Source of the DNA: an uncultured Lachnospiraceae bacterium
GTDB taxonomy: Bacteria; Bacillota; Clostridia; Lachnospirales; Lachnospiraceae
Length of the DNA stretch: 41,171 bases
Assembly: GCA_946615865.1 (NCBI GenBank)
Contig: CAMOIJ010000023.1
Coordinates: forward strand, 1-41,171
Direction: 5' to 3'
Under the pieces are notes generated by a model. That model saw nothing but the letters and a program-made list of their open reading frames with translations, searched no databases and was not told the origin of the DNA. The position numbers and the translations under genes are program-made. Shown here in pieces: positions 38,425-41,171 of this stretch (within the stretch, counting starts at the first letter, position 1; each line of letters begins with the position of its first letter).

Positions 38425-39510
38425 TCATTTATTTGTAATATAGCCCTGTGCTGTGAGCAGTTCCGCGCACAATACGCCGCCGCCTGCGGCGCCGCGGATC
38501 GTGTTGTGGGAAAGTCCGACAAATTTCCAGTCAAACAGGATATCTTCTCTGAGACGTCCGATGGAGACGCCCATGCCCTTCTCATAGTTTACATCCAGAG
38601 CTACCTGGGGACGGTTATCCTCCTCAAGGTACTGGATGAACTGCTTCGGCGCGCTGGGAAGGTTCTCCTTCTGGGGCACGCCGCTGAAGGCGCGGAGCGC
38701 ATCGATCAGCTGCTCCTTTGTGGGATCCTTGCGGAAATTGACAAATACAGTCGCGGTATGTCCGTAAAGGACCGGCACGCGGATGCACTGGCTTGTGATG
38801 GAAATGTTGTCTCCGGGAACGATCACGCCGTTCTCGATATGGCCGAAAATGCGAAGAGGCTCTTTCTCACTCTTCTCTTCCTCGCCGCCGATGTAAGGAA
38901 TGATGTTGCCGACCATCTCAGGCCAGTCCTTGAAATTCTTGCCTGCGCCGGAAATAGCCTGATAAGTAGAGACCACAGCCTGATAGGGCTCGAATTCTTT
39001 CCATGCCGCGAAAGCAGGAGTATAACTCTGGATCGAGCAATTCGGTTTTACGGCGATGAAACCGCGTGTTGTACCGAGTCTCTTCTTCTGGAACTCGATG
39101 ACAGCGCTGTGCTCGGGGTTGATCTCGGGAATGATCATGGGAACATCAGGCGTCCAGCGGTGCGCGCTGTTGTTGGAGACTACAGGAGTCTCTGTTTTGG
39201 CGTATTCCTCTTCAATGGCGCGGATCTCGTCCTTCTTCATATCAACGGCGCTGAAGCAGAAATCAACTTCGGATGCCACTGCCTGAACGTCCTGCACATT
39301 TTTGACGACGATCTTCCTGACAGCTTCCGGGATCGGAGTGTCCATTTTCCATCTGCCTTCGACACATTCCTCATAGGTCTTGCCGGCGCTTCGGGGGCTC
39401 GCCGCGATCGTTGTGACCTCAAACCAGGGGTGATTCTCTAAGAGTGCGATAAATCTCTGGCCGACCATGCCTGTTCCGCCGAGGATGCCAACGCGAAGTT
39501 TCTTGTCCAT
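38425..39510 (-). CDS. asd: Aspartate-semialdehyde dehydrogenase
   Basis: A 361-residue enzyme that reduces aspartyl phosphate to aspartate semialdehyde with NADPH, for lysine/diaminopimelate, threonine and methionine synthesis. The Rossmann motif is GILGGTGMVGQRF, the nucleophile Cys is in VKPNCSIQ and the catalytic His is probably in RVPVLYGHT. The length and motifs place it in the archaeal/fungal-type subgroup. GGAGG precedes the ATG by 9 bases. It follows argH by 55 bases, a stretch that holds a 13-bp palindrome but no clear promoter or riboswitch. Confidence 0.93.
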   Translation of the reverse strand: MDKKLRVGILGGTGMVGQRFIALLENHPWFEVTTIAASPRSAGKTYEECVEGRWKMDTPIPEAVRKIVVKNVQDVQAVASEVDFCFSAVDMKKDEIRAIEEEYAKTETPVVSNNSAHRWTPDVPMIIPEINPEHSAVIEFQKKRLGTTRGFIAVKPNCSIQSYTPAFAAWKEFEPYQAVVSTYQAISGAGKNFKDWPEMVGNIIPYIGGEEEKSEKEPLRIFGHIENGVIVPGDNISITSQCIRVPVLYGHTATVFVNFRKDPTKEQLIDALRAFSGVPQKENLPSAPKQFIQYLEEDNRPQVALDVNYEKGMGVSIGRLREDILFDWKFVGLSHNTIRGAAGGGVLCAELLTAQGYITNK

Positions 39511-39565
39511 TTTTCATTTCCTCCATTTATTAGCTTCAAGATGATCTTGTTATCTTGCCTTATGT

Positions 39566-40966
39566 TCAGCTGACTTTTATACTGCGGTGCCAGCCCTCAA
39601 GCCACTCTTTCTCCTTGCCGATGACTGTCTTCATCATATCGGATCCGGGGGCTCCCAGGGTAAGTCTCTTCTCCACGCAGGTCCTGAGGGATACCGCTTC
39701 GTAGATATCCTCCTCAAAAGCAGGGCTGAACTGCTTGAGCTCGCTCAGGGACAGATCCTCGATGCTCTTGTTCTCGTCGATGCAGTGCAGCACCAGTCTT
39801 CCGATGATCCCATGGGCGTCTCTGAAAGGTACTCCCTTTACTACAAGGTAATCTGCCGCGTCTGTGGCGTTAGTAAATCCTCTGACCGCGCTCAGGCGCA
39901 TCACATCTTTGCGGAATGTGATCGTAGAGAGCATTCCGCTAAAGAGCGAGATGCAGGCCTCTGCAGTGTCGATCGCGTCAAAGGCGGGCTCTTTATCTTC
40001 CTGCATATCCTTATTGTAAGCAAGCGGAAGGCCTTTCATAGTGGTCAGAAGAGACATCAGATCGCCGTATACTCTTCCGGTCTTTCCCCTGACAAGTTCG
40101 CAGATATCCGGATTCTTCTTCTGAGGCATGATGCTGCTGCCCGTTGAGAATGCGTCGTCCATCTCCACAAACCGGTACTCGTTGGAGTTCCAGGTTATGA
40201 GTTCCTCGCTGAAACGGCTCAGGTGCATCATGATCAGGGAAAGGTCTGATAAGAGCTCGATCAGATAGTCCCTGTCAGAGACCGAGTCCATGCTGTTGAG
40301 GGTAGGACCCGCAAAACCAAGCTTCTCTGCTGTCATATAGCGGTCAAGCGGATAAGTCGTGCCCGCCAGGGCTCCGGAGCCCAGGGGGCAGTAATTCATC
40401 CTCTCAAGACAGTCGTCAAGCCTCCCCGCGTCTCTCTTAAACATCTCGAAATAAGCGCCGAGATGATGGGCAAGGGATGTGGGCTGAGCTTTCTGCAGAT
40501 GAGTAAAGCCCGGCATATAAGTGTCCGTGTTTTCTTCCATAAGCCCAAGGATTGTCTCGAGAAGGGTGCATAGATGCTCTCTGATCTCTCTTGTCTTGCG
40601 GCGGGTGTAGAGCTTCATGTCCAGCGCGACCTGGTCATTGCGGCTTCTGCCGGTATGAAGTTTCTTGCCCGCGTCTCCAATCCTTTCGATCAGATTCGCT
40701 TCCACAAAACTGTGGATATCCTCATATTCGCTGCCGATCGTGAGCTCTCCGCTCTCCACATCTGCGAGGATCTTCCCCAGTCCGCTGATCACAAGATCCG
40801 CCTCCTGAGGAGTGATGATCCCCTGTGCGCCCAGCATACCCGCATGCGCGATGCTGCCCTCTATGTCCTCTCTGTATAATCTCTTGTCAAAACCGATCGA
40901 GTCATTAAACGCTTTAACGGCTTCATCGGTCTGTTTGGTGAAGCGGCCGCCCCATAACTGTGCCAT
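39566..40966 (-). CDS. argH: Argininosuccinate lyase
   Basis: A 466-residue homotetrameric lyase that splits argininosuccinate into arginine and fumarate. Motifs are the N-terminal LWGGRF, the catalytic-His region [17 protein letters not shown] and the flexible-loop signature [12 protein letters not shown] with the catalytic Ser. GGAGG ends 7 bases before the ATG at 40966, which excludes the longer frame to 41005. argG is not adjacent (the next feature upstream is a tRNA), so argH stands apart from other arginine genes. A -10 box lies 43 bases upstream, with no ARG-box-like repeat obvious. Confidence 0.95.
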   Translation of the reverse strand: MAQLWGGRFTKQTDEAVKAFNDSIGFDKRLYREDIEGSIAHAGMLGAQGIITPQEADLVISGLGKILADVESGELTIGSEYEDIHSFVEANLIERIGDAGKKLHTGRSRNDQVALDMKLYTRRKTREIREHLCTLLETILGLMEENTDTYMPGFTHLQKAQPTSLAHHLGAYFEMFKRDAGRLDDCLERMNYCPLGSGALAGTTYPLDRYMTAEKLGFAGPTLNSMDSVSDRDYLIELLSDLSLIMMHLSRFSEELITWNSNEYRFVEMDDAFSTGSSIMPQKKNPDICELVRGKTGRVYGDLMSLLTTMKGLPLAYNKDMQEDKEPAFDAIDTAEACISLFSGMLSTITFRKDVMRLSAVRGFTNATDAADYLVVKGVPFRDAHGIIGRLVLHCIDENKSIEDLSLSELKQFSPAFEEDIYEAVSLRTCVEKRLTLGAPGSDMMKTVIGKEKEWLEGWHRSIKVS

Positions 40967-41008
40967 AGCCTGTCCTCCGTTTCTGTATTCAATTCTCTGT
41001 GTCAAAAT

Positions 41009-41014
41009 ATTATA
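41009..41014 (-). promoter_or_regulatory. -10 box of argH
   Basis: A perfect TATAAT on the minus strand, 43 bases before the argH ATG and after the tRNA terminator. The hexamer at -35 is weak (TCGTCT at 17 bp). The argH-to-helicase run probably starts here. Confidence 0.5.
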
Positions 41015-41047
41015 GCCCTTCGATCTTTTGCAGACGAGGGTTTAATC

Positions 41048-41082
41048 AAAAAAAACGCGGGAAACCGGCTCAGGTCCCCGCG
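41048..41082 (-). terminator. Terminator after tRNA-Thr
   Basis: On the minus strand a GC-rich stem (CGCGGG 41082-41077 with CCCGCG 41061-41056, plus an inner ACC/GGT) is followed by eight T residues. It is 13 bases from the 3' end of the tRNA gene. Confidence 0.9.
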
Positions 41083-41095
41083 CTTTACGACATAA

Positions 41096-41168
41096 AGCTG
41101 GAAAAGGGACTCGAACCCTCGACCTACTGATTACGAATCAGTTGCGCTACCGACTGCGCTATTCCAGC
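41096..41168 (-). tRNA. tRNA-Thr (anticodon CGT)
   Basis: A 73-base cloverleaf on the minus strand. The acceptor stem GCTGGAA/TTCCAGC is perfect, with discriminator U. The D stem is GCGC/GCGC, the anticodon stem ACTGA/TCAGT with loop TTCGTAA (anticodon CGT, reading ACG), the variable loop AGGTC, and the T arm GAGGG-TTCGAGT-CCCTT. The 3' CCA is not encoded. It is followed by a terminator. Confidence 0.95.
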
Positions 41169-41171
41169 ATG

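Noticed and set aside
38263..39441. 392-codon open frame on the plus strand
   Set aside because: It lies opposite asd and the start of topB, both with full catalytic motifs and ribosome sites. It has no ribosome site or recognisable domain, so it is an antisense shadow.
1..41171. CRISPR array, rRNA operon, riboswitch or T-box
   Set aside because: I found no regularly spaced repeats, no rRNA sequence and no leader with T-box or known riboswitch signatures; most intergenic gaps are under 60 bases.

Overview
The window looks like a chromosomal segment of a Clostridia bacterium, most likely Lachnospiraceae. The evidence is Gram-positive style lipoproteins, strong AGGAGG ribosome sites, SepF, DegV and AAA_26 kinase-like proteins, and gene orders typical of that family: miaB-mutS-mutL-miaA-(methionine gamma-lyase-like), radC-PBP2-rodA-mgsA, and HlyD-like-yggS-sepF / lspA-rluD. 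No phage, IS element or CRISPR array is visible. By eye the GC content is moderate and even. Almost everything is on the minus strand: from about 2.5 kb to the right edge all genes point leftward. Only the first two complete genes are on the plus strand.

Left part (1-5.6 kb): the tail of a gene with its terminator, a DUF3298/RsiV-like lipoprotein and an alpha/beta hydrolase on the plus strand. These face a Xer-type tyrosine recombinase and a kinase-like / small protein / DegV operon. 5.7-10.8 kb: rluD, lspA, sepF, yggS, a HlyD-like membrane protein and a small P-loop ATPase. lspA has its own promoter covered by three dyad repeats. 10.8-16.8 kb: envelope operon with radC, a large class B PBP, rodA, mgsA and a D,D-carboxypeptidase lipoprotein. 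The mreBCD and minCDE genes that often sit inside this block are absent. 16.9-25.4 kb: methionine gamma-lyase-like protein, miaA, mutL, mutS and miaB (mismatch repair and tRNA A37 modification). 25.4-28.8 kb: a translationally coupled cassette of a GH13 glycogen-debranching-like protein, a DUF5662 protein and an unrecognised nuclease-like protein, with a good promoter. 28.8-41 kb: a housekeeping run argH, asd, topB, a left-handed beta-helix protein, punA, a membrane MutS-like ATPase, rnhA, dut, gltX and a UvrD-like helicase. It is preceded by tRNA-Thr(CGT) and a terminator at the right edge.

Most interesting points: (1) the GH13 protein keeps the fold signatures but has lost most catalytic motifs; (2) methylglyoxal synthase carries Met where the E. 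coli catalytic Asp71 should be; (3) three tandem dyads cover the lspA promoter; (4) the shape and division loci lack mreBCD, minCDE, ylmH and divIVA, which would fit a coccoid cell; (5) a coupled three-gene cassette of uncharacterised proteins; (6) many TTG starts supported by ribosome-site spacing. All family calls come from reading motifs; no search was run.
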